DNA of 64,000 nt from Bodonicaedibacter sp963693005 (GCA_963693005.1 OY843726.1:744001-808000); one strand, 5' to 3'; positions 43,327-53,579 are shown, counted from the first letter of the stretch. Notes: generated by a model not told the origin, from the sequence alone. Program-made: numbers and translations.

Positions 43327-43466
43327 GAAGTTTCGCTATAAGTGTTAATATCTTTTTAGTTATAGAGCATTGGCCGCAAAAGTTAAAGCTGGAATCTTGC
43401 TCTATTTTTCTTGGGTTTGAAGGTGAAACTAGTTATGATGTGCAGAGTATTAAAAGGCAATGAAGT

Positions 43467-44201
43467 ATGATGAGACAAAGTAGTTTTCTTTCGGGGCTGT
43501 GTATAGGTGTTGGAATTGTTTTGGGGGCAGTTTTCGTTTCAAAATCAATGGATAATCACACGTATTATTCTCGTTCAATTTCCGTAAAGGGTTTAAGCGA
43601 AAAAGATATTGAGGCAGATGAAGGCTTGTGGACATTGACGATCGCGCTGTCAGGAAATGATGTTGTTTTGTTGCATCAAAAGGCTGAACATCAAAAAAAA
43701 ACAGTGGCAGACATCTTGCTGAAAGAAGGCTTTTTAGCAACCGAAATAAATGTGGATACAGCGGCTGAGGTTAACGATAAAAAGTTAAATCAGTACGGAG
43801 AGTTTGATGAATTGAAGCAGTCGCGCTATGTGTTAAATACCAGGGTGGTTGTTAATACAAAGAGAGTGAGCAAACTATTTAAGGCCACGCGAATCTTAAA
43901 TCAACTTTTAAAAGATGGGATTTACTTTAAAGGTGAAACACAGCCATCATTTTTTTATACGAAGCTGAATGACATTAAGCCTAATATGTTAAAAGAAGCT
44001 GGGGAAAATGCGCATAAGGCAGCCTTGGAGTTAGCTAACAACACGAATAGCAAGGTTGGAAAAATTAAAACAGCAACGCAAGGTGTGTTTTCCATTAGAT
44101 TAAGAGCGGACACATCAGAGTTCCAGGGTGGGTTTGCCAAATCATCGCCTTACTTACGTGCACGAGTAGTGACGCATGTAACTTATTTTATTGCGGATTA
44201 G
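43467..44201 (+). CDS. SIMPL-domain (DUF541) exported protein
   Basis: This 244-residue protein has an N-terminal hydrophobic anchor or signal (about residues 8-26), followed by a SIMPL/DUF541-type domain. Family features are ISVKGLSEKDIEADEGLWTLTI at the start, the R/K-x-Y-V-L-N block SRYVLNTRVVV, and SPYLRARVVTHVTYFI at the end. Members such as YggE and BP26 are periplasmic proteins with no settled activity. Two consecutive ATG codons are possible starts. The ygfZ gene follows three bases after its stop. Confidence 0.85.
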   Translation: MMRQSSFLSGLCIGVGIVLGAVFVSKSMDNHTYYSRSISVKGLSEKDIEADEGLWTLTIALSGNDVVLLHQKAEHQKKTVADILLKEGFLATEINVDTAAEVNDKKLNQYGEFDELKQSRYVLNTRVVVNTKRVSKLFKATRILNQLLKDGIYFKGETQPSFFYTKLNDIKPNMLKEAGENAHKAALELANNTNSKVGKIKTATQGVFSIRLRADTSEFQGGFAKSSPYLRARVVTHVTYFIAD

Positions 44202-44204
44202 AAA

Positions 44205-45008
44205 GTGTTTCTAGACGAATCCAAAGGCGTTTTGAAAGTATCCGGTGAAGATAGATGCCGATTTTTACAAGGGTTGATCACCAATGATATCAGCTCATTA
44301 AAAAATGATACCGATGCAATATATACGGCAATTCTGTCTCCGAAGGGGCGCTATTTATACGACTTTTTTATTGTGACTTCTGGCGAAGACATGTACATCG
44401 TTGGCCAAAACACTCAAGCAATATATACCAAAATTAAACCCTATAAATTAAGGTTGGATGTGCATCTAGAATTGTTTGATGCATATAAAGTGTATGGTCA
44501 GTTAGATGAAAAATTAAGCAAGACTTCTATTGCATTTCAAGACCCTAGACACATAGATTTACCCATGTGGTTGTTAAGTGAAGCTGTATTAAATGCTGAC
44601 ACAAATATATCTGAATATCATCAACGACGGTTTGATTTTGTGGTTCCCGAAAGTGCTGATTTAGAGCATGATAAAAGTATTATTCTAGAGTGGGGCTTTG
44701 AGCGGTTAAACGGAATTTCTTTTACCAAGGGCTGCTACATGGGGCAGGAGTTGATGTCGCGTACCAAGCATTTAGGTGAGATTCGAAAAAGGCTGATGTT
44801 ACTAAGGTTTAGTCAGGATGAAGGAAATTCCATGGCCGAAGTGGGTGGTGAAGTAGTTTTTGATGGGCATAGCGTTGGTAGTGTTAAGGCGGTGCACAAG
44901 CAGATGGCTATGGCATTAATAAGAGTTGATAAGTTGTCGAAAAATCATAATTTAGTGCCTGTGAGTGTGGGGGATATTAGTGCAGTCATAGTGGGGTTTG
45001 AGGGGTAG
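44205..45008 (+). CDS. ygfZ: Folate-binding protein YgfZ
   Basis: YgfZ is a GcvT-fold, tetrahydrofolate-binding protein that supports iron-sulfur cluster enzymes. The 267-residue protein has the family signature KGCYMGQE (about residues 175-182), FLQGLITNDI and ILSPKGRYLYDFF near the N-terminus. The start is a GTG at 44205, only three bases after the SIMPL gene, consistent with co-transcription. No other start gives the conserved N-terminus. Confidence 0.92.
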   Translation: MFLDESKGVLKVSGEDRCRFLQGLITNDISSLKNDTDAIYTAILSPKGRYLYDFFIVTSGEDMYIVGQNTQAIYTKIKPYKLRLDVHLELFDAYKVYGQLDEKLSKTSIAFQDPRHIDLPMWLLSEAVLNADTNISEYHQRRFDFVVPESADLEHDKSIILEWGFERLNGISFTKGCYMGQELMSRTKHLGEIRKRLMLLRFSQDEGNSMAEVGGEVVFDGHSVGSVKAVHKQMAMALIRVDKLSKNHNLVPVSVGDISAVIVGFEG

Positions 45009-45061
45009 TTGCGGTCGGCCACGTAAAACGCGTAACTATTCATAACGAAGAAAAGAGTGCC

Positions 45062-46204
45062 ATGTTTGATATAGCAATTGTTGGAAACAGCTTAGTAAGC
45101 AGTTCATTGGTTCGGCTTTTGAATCAGCAGTTTCCAAATTTAAAAATAGCTATTATTGATAAAGTAGCTCATGTGCATATTGGAAATAATCGGGCGATAG
45201 CGTTAGCCCCCTCGTCGGTTGAATTATTTAAACTAATTGAGGTTTGGGATCAGTTAGAGCTCAATGCCGGGCGTATTCACAATATTTCTTTGGGCGTAAA
45301 GACATCAGAAGACGCGTCGTTTGCATTTCAAGATGATCGTAATGCCTTAGGTTGGAATGTGCTGAATGGCGATTTGCATACAGCGTTACAATCAAAACCA
45401 GCAAATACACATTGTACAACCTATTTTTTGGGGAAAGAAGTTATTGACATTAACGTACATTCCTCACATGCGGTAGTTGCATTAGAGGGGGGGCAGGAGA
45501 TTTTGTGCCGCTTACTTATAGGGGCAGATGGTAGGAATTCTGCAGTGCGTGAGAAGTTAACAAAAACGCGTACATTCAATTATGATCAAACGGCAATTAC
45601 CGGTACCGTGCAACATACTTTAGCGCATAATAATATAGCTTATGAGTACTTTTTACCCCAAGGTGCGTTAGCATTTATTCCCTTAAAAAATGAATGTAGC
45701 TCAACATTGGTGTGGTCAATTAAAAACTCAATGTATACAGAAGACGTAGCAGTCCTAAATCGTGTGTTGTCTGGGCTAATGAAAAAGCAATTGGGTGATA
45801 TATCGATACAGTTTTCTGTAAGCGGGTATCCCTTAAGCGCAAAAATGGCTATGCCACGTTATGGGCACCGTTGGGTGTTGTTGGGAGATGCAGCTAATAC
45901 GCTACATCCAGTTGCAGGACAAGGGTTGAATTTGGCCCTAAGGGATGTTGCGGCGTTGTCAAATCATCTTAGAAATCAGCTAGCCGTAGGTTTAGATATA
46001 GGAAGTGAGACCTTCTTACGTCGATACTCAGATTCGCGTAGGCTAGACCGACATGGGTTGTTAGGAGTTACGCATATGTCGGCCAAATATTTTACAACAA
46101 AAAGTTACGCATTAACGTGCTTATTAAAGGGTGGTTTAAAAACATTAAAACATTTTCCAGTCTTGTCAGAAGCTTTATCAAGCGCTGCACGGAATGGGAT
46201 TTAA
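45062..46204 (+). CDS. UbiH/UbiF-family FAD-dependent hydroxylase
   Basis: This 380-residue flavoprotein resembles the aromatic-ring hydroxylases of ubiquinone synthesis. The conserved second FAD motif LLGDAANTLHPVAGQGLNLALRD (about 280-302) and the middle block LIGADGRNSAVR are clear. The N-terminal dinucleotide motif is unusual: IAIVGNSLVSSSL has only the first glycine of GxGxxG. UbiH, UbiF, UbiI and UbiM cannot be separated by eye. It follows ygfZ by about 50 bases. Together with ubiG it indicates an aerobic ubiquinone pathway. Confidence 0.82.
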   Translation: MFDIAIVGNSLVSSSLVRLLNQQFPNLKIAIIDKVAHVHIGNNRAIALAPSSVELFKLIEVWDQLELNAGRIHNISLGVKTSEDASFAFQDDRNALGWNVLNGDLHTALQSKPANTHCTTYFLGKEVIDINVHSSHAVVALEGGQEILCRLLIGADGRNSAVREKLTKTRTFNYDQTAITGTVQHTLAHNNIAYEYFLPQGALAFIPLKNECSSTLVWSIKNSMYTEDVAVLNRVLSGLMKKQLGDISIQFSVSGYPLSAKMAMPRYGHRWVLLGDAANTLHPVAGQGLNLALRDVAALSNHLRNQLAVGLDIGSETFLRRYSDSRRLDRHGLLGVTHMSAKYFTTKSYALTCLLKGGLKTLKHFPVLSEALSSAARNGI

Positions 46205-46383
46205 GTTAATTCCGAACTAGTTGGCTTTAAGAGTATGTTTTTGTTCAGCGAAAACAAAAACTTTGTGAGGTGGGTATTTAACTTTAGTCTTCATCGCTAT
46301 TGCATTTGTATGATTCATCATGGACTTCGGTAGTTAGGGCGTATATAAAGATATATATAGGATTAAGTAATTTAGGGAAGTTT

Positions 46384-49023
46384 ATGTCGTCGTTGCCGCA
46401 GAAGTATCCGCATCAAGAAGCTCAGAATAGCCTTTATCAACGATGGTTGAATAAGGGGTTGTTTGCTAGTGATCCTAGCAGCTCAAAAGATCCTTTTACC
46501 ATTATGATGCCGCCGCCCAATGTAACGGGTAATCTGCATTTAGGGCATGCTTTGACTTATACTATTCAAGATGTATTGCTGCGATACCAACGAATGAATG
46601 GTAAGGATACGCTTTTTCAGCCAGGCACAGATCATGCTGGGATAGCAACACAAATGTTGGTTGAGCGTCAGCTGAATTCAGAAGGCGTTAAGCGTCATGA
46701 TTTGGGGCGCGAAAAATTCTTAGATCACGTTTGGGAGTGGAAAAAAAAGTATGGGGAAGCCATTGTTGGCCAGCAGCAAAAAATAGGCATCTCCGCGGAT
46801 TGGGATCGTTCTAGATTCACTATGGATGAAGGTCTATCAGAGGCTGTACGAAAGGTGTTTGTTGAGTTGCATGCGCAAAAACTGATTTACCGAGACAAGC
46901 GATTGGTAAACTGGGACTGTAAACTGCTAACGGCGGTTTCTGATTTGGAAGTGGAAGAAAAAGAAACTAAGGGTAAGATGTACTACCTAAAGTATCCTTT
47001 AGTTGAGAGTCCAGATCTCTATATTGTCATTGGAACAACACGTCCTGAAACATTGTTTGGTGACGTGGCTGTGGCTGTGAGCCCGGAAGATGATAGATAC
47101 AAAGCGTTAATTGGCCAAAAGGTAAAAATTCCTTTAAATGGTCGGGAAATCTCTATTATCGCAGATGAATACCCAGACCCCGAAAAGGGAACAGGAGCTG
47201 TTAAAATTACGCCGGCGCATGATTTTAATGACTTCGAGGTGGGGGAGCGTCACGGGTTAGAGAAAATTAACGTGATGGATATTCATGGCAAGATGAATGA
47301 AAATTGTCCAGATGAATACATTGGAATGGATCGATTTGAGGCGCGGAAACGAGTTGTTGAGGCGATGGATGTTTTGGGGTGCTTAGAAAAAATCGACATA
47401 CACAAGCATCTGGCGCCTCATGGAGATCGTTCAGGAACGCAGTTAGAGCCGCGACTTACAGACCAGTGGTTTGTGGATGCAGAAGTGTTGGCACGTAAGG
47501 CGATTGAATCGGTGGAAACAGAAGAGATTGTGTTTGTGCCAGATAACTGGAAAAACACATATTTTGAATGGTTGCGTAATATCCGTCCGTGGTGTATTTC
47601 TCGCCAAATTTGGTGGGGGCATCGAATCCCTGCTTGGTATGGCCCAGATGGGAAGTCGTTTGTGGCTGAGTCAGAGCAAGCTGCAAAAAAAGCGGCTAAA
47701 GACCATTATGGAAAAGGGGTTGAGTTAACGCAGGACAATGATGTTTTAGACACGTGGTTTTCTTCGGCTTTGTGGCCATTTTCCACATTAGGTTGGCCAG
47801 AAAAAACAGCAGATTTAGACCGCTATTACAGTACGGATGTATTGGTAACTGGTTTTGATATTATTTTCTTTTGGGTGGCCCGCATGATTATGATGGGAAA
47901 TCACTTTATGGGTAAGGTTCCTTTCAAAGTGGTATACATTCATCCGCTTATTCGTGATGAAAAAGGTCAGAAAATGTCGAAGACCAAGGGGAATGTGATT
48001 GATCCTCTGACGGTTATTGAAAAGTATGGTGCGGATGCATTGCGATTTACCTTGAGTAGTTTGGCAGTACATGGCCGTGATGTGCGAATGTCTATGGATA
48101 AAGTTGAAGCATCTAGAAACTTTGTAACAAAGCTATGGAATGCAGCTAAGTATGCTCAATTGCACAAAGCTGAGTTGATCCCAAATTTTAATCCAGTGAC
48201 TGATGCTCAGTTGACCGTAAACAAATGGATTGGAAGTGCTTTGGAGCCAGCTACTCAAAGGGTGTCTGAGGCATTAAACAATTATCGCTTGCATGATGCA
48301 TCGCAACTACTATATGCGACAGTTCGGAATACATTTTGTGATTGGTATATTGAGTTTACAAAGTCAATTTTGAATGGTCAAAATGATGTCGACAAACAAG
48401 AAACACGTGCAACTATGGCATGGGCATTACGACGTTTGTTAACGTTGTTGCATCCTATGATGCCGTATGTAACTGATGAAATTTGGGCGGCCTTCAGGCC
48501 CGAGGATGCCGCCGAGTTTTTGTTAGAGCAGTCCTGGCCAGCTAAGTCGAATATTGATGAAATGGCGCTTTCTGAAATGGATTGGGTGGTAGATGTGATT
48601 ACTTCAATTCGAGGGATGCGTGCAGAGTTAAATGTGCCAGTTGTAACATTTGTAGAAACTTCTGTGACGCTTGGGTCGCAACTTGAAACAATGTACTGGC
48701 AGAGAAATCAGCCATTGATTGAGCGATTGGCGCGTGTTTCTGTAATAGATGTCGAACAGCTTAAGGCTTTGAATGTGATGGTTGGCAAATCAACCTTTCA
48801 TTTAAACATTCGTGACGTAATTGATCTAGACGCTGAAAAAGCTAGATTGGAAAAAGAAAAGTCTAAAGCGTTGTCTGATTTAAAGGTGGTGACAGGTAAG
48901 TTGTTAAACGCCGATTTCATGGCAAGAGCACCCCAAGAAATTATAGATGAAAACCGTGAAAGAGAAATAGCTTTAAAACAACGACTTACAAAAATTGATA
49001 GTTCTATTGAACAGCTAAGCTAA
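46384..49023 (+). CDS. valS: Valine--tRNA ligase
   Basis: ValRS is a large class I synthetase with an editing domain. The 879-residue protein has PPPNVTGNLHLGHAL (HIGH motif, about residues 42-56), an inserted editing region with TTRPETLFGDVAVAV, the KMSKTKGNVIDP motif near residue 530, and a C-terminal coiled-coil arm (ARLEKEKSKALSDLKVV). The frame is open further upstream, but the ATG at 46384 has AGGGA at about 6 bases and gives the family N-terminus. Confidence 0.96.
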   Translation: MSSLPQKYPHQEAQNSLYQRWLNKGLFASDPSSSKDPFTIMMPPPNVTGNLHLGHALTYTIQDVLLRYQRMNGKDTLFQPGTDHAGIATQMLVERQLNSEGVKRHDLGREKFLDHVWEWKKKYGEAIVGQQQKIGISADWDRSRFTMDEGLSEAVRKVFVELHAQKLIYRDKRLVNWDCKLLTAVSDLEVEEKETKGKMYYLKYPLVESPDLYIVIGTTRPETLFGDVAVAVSPEDDRYKALIGQKVKIPLNGREISIIADEYPDPEKGTGAVKITPAHDFNDFEVGERHGLEKINVMDIHGKMNENCPDEYIGMDRFEARKRVVEAMDVLGCLEKIDIHKHLAPHGDRSGTQLEPRLTDQWFVDAEVLARKAIESVETEEIVFVPDNWKNTYFEWLRNIRPWCISRQIWWGHRIPAWYGPDGKSFVAESEQAAKKAAKDHYGKGVELTQDNDVLDTWFSSALWPFSTLGWPEKTADLDRYYSTDVLVTGFDIIFFWVARMIMMGNHFMGKVPFKVVYIHPLIRDEKGQKMSKTKGNVIDPLTVIEKYGADALRFTLSSLAVHGRDVRMSMDKVEASRNFVTKLWNAAKYAQLHKAELIPNFNPVTDAQLTVNKWIGSALEPATQRVSEALNNYRLHDASQLLYATVRNTFCDWYIEFTKSILNGQNDVDKQETRATMAWALRRLLTLLHPMMPYVTDEIWAAFRPEDAAEFLLEQSWPAKSNIDEMALSEMDWVVDVITSIRGMRAELNVPVVTFVETSVTLGSQLETMYWQRNQPLIERLARVSVIDVEQLKALNVMVGKSTFHLNIRDVIDLDAEKARLEKEKSKALSDLKVVTGKLLNADFMARAPQEIIDENREREIALKQRLTKIDSSIEQLS

Positions 49024-49223
49024 TACGTTAGATTTGTTTTTGTGAGTATCTTTTTACGGGTGTTTTGTCGAGTGGCAAAATAGATGAGTTGACCAGTCTG
49101 CTTTGGGCTTGGATCTGATATAGAATTATGTTAGGTGTGTAGGGCTGTGTGAAGTTTTTAAACCTTTTTAAGGAACTTTTCGATACAGTGGTTACACACC
49201 TTTTTTGAGAATGGAATAAACTA

Positions 49224-51116
49224 GTGAAGCAATTAAGTCGGAACTTTATGATGTGGGGGGCAATTATCCTTGCCATGTTGATTGTATTAAGTTTGTTTAG
49301 TGATGGAGGCGGGGTTCGCCCTCAGGTAGACCTATCATATTCGAACTTTTTGCAGCGTGTTGATGCAGGGCAAATACGTGAGGTGACGATTAAAGGTGCA
49401 TCAATCACGGGTATGCTAGATGATGGATCTGTGTTTAAATCGTATAGCCAGCGTGATCATAATATAATTGAGCGACTTCAAGCAGCAAAAGTTCCATTTA
49501 AAGAGCAGTCATCAGAAGAGGGGTGGAGCATTTGGTCTTTTCTAGCTCACACATTTCCTATGATTGTGTTAATCGCGATTTGGATTTTTGCGCTTCGTCA
49601 AATGCAGGGCGGTACAAATAAAGCAATGGGGTTTGGTAAGTCCAAAGCAAAACTTAGCCCGAGTGCAAAAAAGGTGACATTTAAAGATGTTGCAGGGATT
49701 GAAGAAGCGAAAGAAGATCTAGCTGAGGTTGTTGAATTTTTAAAGAAGCCAGAAAAATTTCAAAAACTGGGTGGGAAAATCCCCAGAGGTGTATTGTTAG
49801 TTGGGCCTCCAGGGACAGGAAAAACGTTATTGGCGCGTGCAGTAGCGGGTGAAGCAAAGGCCCCATTCTTTAGTATTTCAGGGTCAGACTTTGTTGAAAT
49901 GTTTGTGGGTGTGGGTGCAAGCCGCGTTCGAGATATGTTTGCACAGGGGCGCAAAAGTGCGCCGTGCATTATTTTTATTGATGAAATTGATGCCGTGGGT
50001 CGGAACCGTGGCAGCGGCTATGGCGGCGGAAATGACGAACGTGAGCAGACATTAAACCAGCTGTTGGTTGAGATGGATGGGTTTGAAGAAAATGATGCGG
50101 TTATTATTATAGCTGCTACCAACCGTGCGGATGTTTTAGATCCAGCGCTATTGCGCCCGGGTCGATTTGATCGTCAAGTAAATGTTGATTTGCCAGACTT
50201 AAAAGGTCGTGAAGAAATCTTAAAAGTGCATGCCCGAAAAGTGCCGCTAGCAAAATCTGTTGATTTAAGTGTGGTTGCTCGGGGGACTCCTGGCTTTTCT
50301 GGGGCAGAATTGCAAAATTTAGTAAACGAATCAGCCCTGTTATCAGCCAGAAACAATCGTAAAACAGTTACGCAAGCAGAATTTGAAGATGCGCGAGACA
50401 AGCTCTTAATGGGGCCAGAGCGTAAAAACAAAATTATGTCGGAAGAAGAGCGCCTATTAACTGCCTATCATGAAGGGGGCCATGCGTTGATAGCGCATAT
50501 CTTGAAAGAGCATGCGCATCCTATTCATAAGGCAACGATTTTACCGCGAGGCCGAGCGCTTGGAATGGTTCAGCAATTACCAGAAAAGGACCAGGTTTCC
50601 AGAACGTTAATACAGATGAAATCTGATATTGTTATTTATATGGGTGGTCGAATTGCTGAAGAGTTGATCTTTGGAAAAGAGAAGGTAACGTCTGGTGCAT
50701 ATAGTGATATAAAGGGTGCCACCCAAATTGCTAAAGCTATGGTTACCCAGTATGGCTTGACAGAGGAATTAGGGGCCGTGCATTACGAGTTGAATGCTCA
50801 GGGGTTTGAATCTGCGAATGTATCGCAAAAGACATATGAAATGATTGATCATAAAGTGCGTGATTTAATAGATGAGGGAATGGAAAGGGCAAGGAAGCTT
50901 TTACAAGAGCATACGAAAGAGTTACAACGACTTGCCGAGGCCTTGTTGAAATACGAAACATTAACGGGTAGCGAAATCAGCGATGTGATTTCGGGAAAAT
51001 CTATACGTGAAAAGGTAGCCCCTCCACCTAGAAAAAAGACTCCAAAGCCCGGCGAAAAACTCAAGGAAGATAAAGGTCCATCTTTAGATGATATAGAGCC
51101 TTCTCCTCAGGTGTAG
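49224..51116 (+). CDS. ftsH: ATP-dependent zinc metalloprotease FtsH
   Basis: FtsH is a hexameric inner-membrane AAA+ protease that degrades membrane and regulatory proteins. The 630-residue protein has two membrane segments (about 9-27 and 100-120), Walker A GPPGTGKT (194-201), Walker B IIFIDEIDAVG, the SRH region, and the zinc site HEGGH (416-420). The tail is charged and proline-rich. The start is the GTG at 49224, with GGA upstream. A dedA gene follows two bases after its stop. Confidence 0.97.
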   Translation: MKQLSRNFMMWGAIILAMLIVLSLFSDGGGVRPQVDLSYSNFLQRVDAGQIREVTIKGASITGMLDDGSVFKSYSQRDHNIIERLQAAKVPFKEQSSEEGWSIWSFLAHTFPMIVLIAIWIFALRQMQGGTNKAMGFGKSKAKLSPSAKKVTFKDVAGIEEAKEDLAEVVEFLKKPEKFQKLGGKIPRGVLLVGPPGTGKTLLARAVAGEAKAPFFSISGSDFVEMFVGVGASRVRDMFAQGRKSAPCIIFIDEIDAVGRNRGSGYGGGNDEREQTLNQLLVEMDGFEENDAVIIIAATNRADVLDPALLRPGRFDRQVNVDLPDLKGREEILKVHARKVPLAKSVDLSVVARGTPGFSGAELQNLVNESALLSARNNRKTVTQAEFEDARDKLLMGPERKNKIMSEEERLLTAYHEGGHALIAHILKEHAHPIHKATILPRGRALGMVQQLPEKDQVSRTLIQMKSDIVIYMGGRIAEELIFGKEKVTSGAYSDIKGATQIAKAMVTQYGLTEELGAVHYELNAQGFESANVSQKTYEMIDHKVRDLIDEGMERARKLLQEHTKELQRLAEALLKYETLTGSEISDVISGKSIREKVAPPPRKKTPKPGEKLKEDKGPSLDDIEPSPQV

Positions 51117-51118
51117 GT

Positions 51119-51676
51119 ATGGAATCGTTCATTCACAAATATGGGTATCTTGCGGTATTTTTGGGGTCTACCATAGAGGGCGAGCTCATTTTATTGACGG
51201 CCGGTTACTTTGCATATACGGGGGTTTTAGATCTAAAATGGGTTGTGTTTTTTGCATTTTTAGGTACGCTATTAGCAGATCAGGGGTGTTTTTTTCTTGG
51301 TAGGTTTTATGGTCCTAAACTATTAAATCGCTTTCCCGTTTTAAAGCAAAAATCTGAAAAAGTATTTTACTTGCTGCATAAATATAAAAATCTATTCATC
51401 ATGTCGTTTCGTTTTGTATACGGAATACGAATTGCTAGTCCTTTAATTATTGGTGCCAGCCAATTAAGTGTTCGTCGTTTTACGGTTTTAAACTTTCCTG
51501 CAGCATTTTTTTGGGCAGTGGTTATTGCTTGGTTGGGGTATTTTTTTGGAGGAACTTTTGATATCTTAATCGATAATATGCATAAAATCCAACGATATGG
51601 TTTATATGTTGGCTTGCCTGTCGTCATATGTATGTGGGCGGCAAGGCGTGTGTATACACGACACTATCGTAATTGA
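51119..51676 (+). CDS. DedA-family membrane protein
   Basis: This 185-residue integral membrane protein has about five hydrophobic segments and the DedA/SNARE-associated core: ESFIHKYGYLAVFLGSTIEG at the start, AFLGTLLADQGCFFLGRFYG, and the RFVYGIRIASPLIIGAS motif. DedA proteins are linked to phospholipid (undecaprenyl or polyprenyl lipid) flipping and membrane homeostasis. The ATG follows ftsH by two bases, and the stop overlaps the ogt start, suggesting one transcript. Confidence 0.9.
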   Translation: MESFIHKYGYLAVFLGSTIEGELILLTAGYFAYTGVLDLKWVVFFAFLGTLLADQGCFFLGRFYGPKLLNRFPVLKQKSEKVFYLLHKYKNLFIMSFRFVYGIRIASPLIIGASQLSVRRFTVLNFPAAFFWAVVIAWLGYFFGGTFDILIDNMHKIQRYGLYVGLPVVICMWAARRVYTRHYRN

Positions 51677-52149
51677 TGATGCAAATTAGTACATCTCAGT
51701 TTCTTGGTTTTGATTTTAGCGTGATTTATAATTCAGATAGCCTGCTTTTTGCAGGTTTTTTTTCATTGTCTGGCTTGCCTGCTGAGTTTAAAAACAACAA
51801 CCCATCTTTTTCTGGTCCTAAAACAGCAGATCTATTTCTTCGTGCGTATGTAAGAAATCATTTAGAAAGTTTGCCGTTCCCGCTAGTTCAGCAAGGCACT
51901 CCTTTTCAAACCAGAGTTTTAAAAGTGATGACTCAGATTCCCACAGGCGAAACATGGACGTATGAGACCTTGGCCCAAAGAAGTGGAAATGAAAAAGCAG
52001 TTAGGGCCGCCGCGTCAGCCTGTGCTAAAAACAGATTTTCGTTGATAGTTCCTTGCCATAGAGTTGTTGGAAAAAACAAAAATGGAGGGTACAGATGGGG
52101 GCTGAATATTAAGCAAAATTTAATAGATTGGGAGTCGGAAGCACTATAG
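51676..52149 (+). CDS. ogt: Methylated-DNA--protein-cysteine methyltransferase
   Basis: This suicide repair enzyme transfers alkyl groups from O6-alkylguanine to its own cysteine. The 157-residue protein contains the acceptor motif VPCHRVVGKNKNGGYRWG and the DNA-binding turn GETWTYETLAQRSG...KAVRAAASACAKN. It lacks an Ada-type regulatory domain. The ATG at 51676 shares a base with the dedA stop codon; a second ATG follows immediately. Confidence 0.93.
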   Translation: MMQISTSQFLGFDFSVIYNSDSLLFAGFFSLSGLPAEFKNNNPSFSGPKTADLFLRAYVRNHLESLPFPLVQQGTPFQTRVLKVMTQIPTGETWTYETLAQRSGNEKAVRAAASACAKNRFSLIVPCHRVVGKNKNGGYRWGLNIKQNLIDWESEAL

Positions 52150-52242
52150 TGTTGCAAAACTGGAACAGAGAGGCAGTAATTTGGTTTAATTCAAACAAAA
52201 ATATCGCCGACTTTCTTGTTTGCGAGTATGATCCTAGAGTAA

Positions 52243-52255
52243 ATGCATAATGCAT
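52243..52255. repeat. ATGCAT-A-ATGCAT repeat in the porin leader
   Basis: Two copies of the palindrome ATGCAT are separated by one base, just upstream of the GGAG ribosome-binding site of the porin-like gene. It could be an operator or a small RNA hairpin; there is no direct evidence. Confidence 0.35.
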
Positions 52256-52278
52256 GGTTTTAATAATGGAGAAAAATA

Positions 52279-53553
52279 ATGAAAAAAGTAATTCTTAGTT
52301 CTGTATTTGCAGGATTAGTTATGATGACGTCTTCAGTAGACGCAAAGTCGGAAACAAAGTCTGAAAAGGCTGCTTATGGTAAGTTTGTAATTAATGCAGG
52401 CATGGCTGCGGGATATTGGGCAAACCTTTATCATGACAACACTGTAACTGGTGTAGAAGATGGTATTGACGATAAAGATTTCACAAAGCGCCACATAATT
52501 TCATTGTCTGATGCGAACATTAAATTCACGACAGAAGGTGGATGCTCAGCAGTTACTTTTGGTGCAGTTGCAAAATTAGAAATGAACGCAGCAAAACTTA
52601 ACAGAGAGCTTACTGGAAAAGATGATTATTCTGGTATTTTCCGTGATACGTATGTATACGGACGTTTTGCAAACATGATTGAAATTCGTATTGGTATGAT
52701 GCGCGATGCATTGTGGGCATTTGAGTCCGCTGAAAGCATTCAAGGTGGATCACAAGGTTATGATGGGTATTATGGTTCTTTGTTGGCCGGAACTTCTTTA
52801 GGTAAATCTACGCGTAAAGAGCGTTGGGTATTAAAATTAGACCACAAGAATGATACTGGATATACAAATGCTTTGGATATTCGCACAACACGTTTAGCTG
52901 GGTTTCAAGGAGTTTTTAACTTTAAACCAAGTGAAGCATATAGAGGTCGTTTAGACACTTATGGTAATGGGAAGCGTTCTATTGGTGCGTTAAACAACAT
53001 TATTTCGGGTGGCGTGAGTTATGACAACAAGTTTGGTGATTGGCGTTTCCGCGCTGATGCTGCAGCAATTTATGCTGGAGCAAAAAAAGACGCTGCGGAT
53101 AATGCAAATCCAGCAGAACAAGCAGACAATTTTGCTTATCAAGCAAATGCAGTTGTTTCTTGGAATGGCCTAGATGTTGCTATCGGTTGGTTAGATAACC
53201 GTAGCTCTGGTTTCTCTGGAGTTCATAAGGAAAAGAATGCGGGTAAAGCCTTCCATGGTGGAGTTGCTTACCAGTTTGATTCAGTAATGTGGAAGCCACG
53301 CGTTTCTGCTGGTGCCTTGTTTGGTTGGAAAAACGGATCAAATGATATGGATCTTGTAGCCAATGAATTCAAGAACCAAGATGCAACTTTAACGTTCTGT
53401 GCGTCTGTTGATTTAAACATTCGTGACGGGTTCCGTTGGTTTGTTGAAGGTGCCTTCGCGATGTTAGATGAGAAGAACAGCCCACTTATGGACGATAAAG
53501 ACTTCTCTGAAAAGAACGTTATTATTGGTACTGGTTTAGCAGTTAGCCAATAA
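52279..53553 (+). CDS. Porin-like outer-membrane protein
   Basis: This 424-residue protein has a signal peptide (MKKVILSSVFAGLVMMTSSVDA) and then repeated amphipathic strands rich in Gly, Asp and aromatic residues, typical of a 16-strand general porin. The mature start (GKFVINAGMAAGYW) and central blocks (IEIRIGMMRDALW, SIGALNNIISGGVSYDNKFGD split across strands) fit alphaproteobacterial porin-like proteins. The end, IIGTGLAVSQ, is not the usual aromatic C-terminus. GGAG lies 8 bases before the ATG, a strong terminator follows, and the gene looks monocistronic and highly expressed. Confidence 0.75.
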   Translation: MKKVILSSVFAGLVMMTSSVDAKSETKSEKAAYGKFVINAGMAAGYWANLYHDNTVTGVEDGIDDKDFTKRHIISLSDANIKFTTEGGCSAVTFGAVAKLEMNAAKLNRELTGKDDYSGIFRDTYVYGRFANMIEIRIGMMRDALWAFESAESIQGGSQGYDGYYGSLLAGTSLGKSTRKERWVLKLDHKNDTGYTNALDIRTTRLAGFQGVFNFKPSEAYRGRLDTYGNGKRSIGALNNIISGGVSYDNKFGDWRFRADAAAIYAGAKKDAADNANPAEQADNFAYQANAVVSWNGLDVAIGWLDNRSSGFSGVHKEKNAGKAFHGGVAYQFDSVMWKPRVSAGALFGWKNGSNDMDLVANEFKNQDATLTFCASVDLNIRDGFRWFVEGAFAMLDEKNSPLMDDKDFSEKNVIIGTGLAVSQ

Positions 53554-53579
53554 TACAGTTTTTTTTAAACTTTATTACT

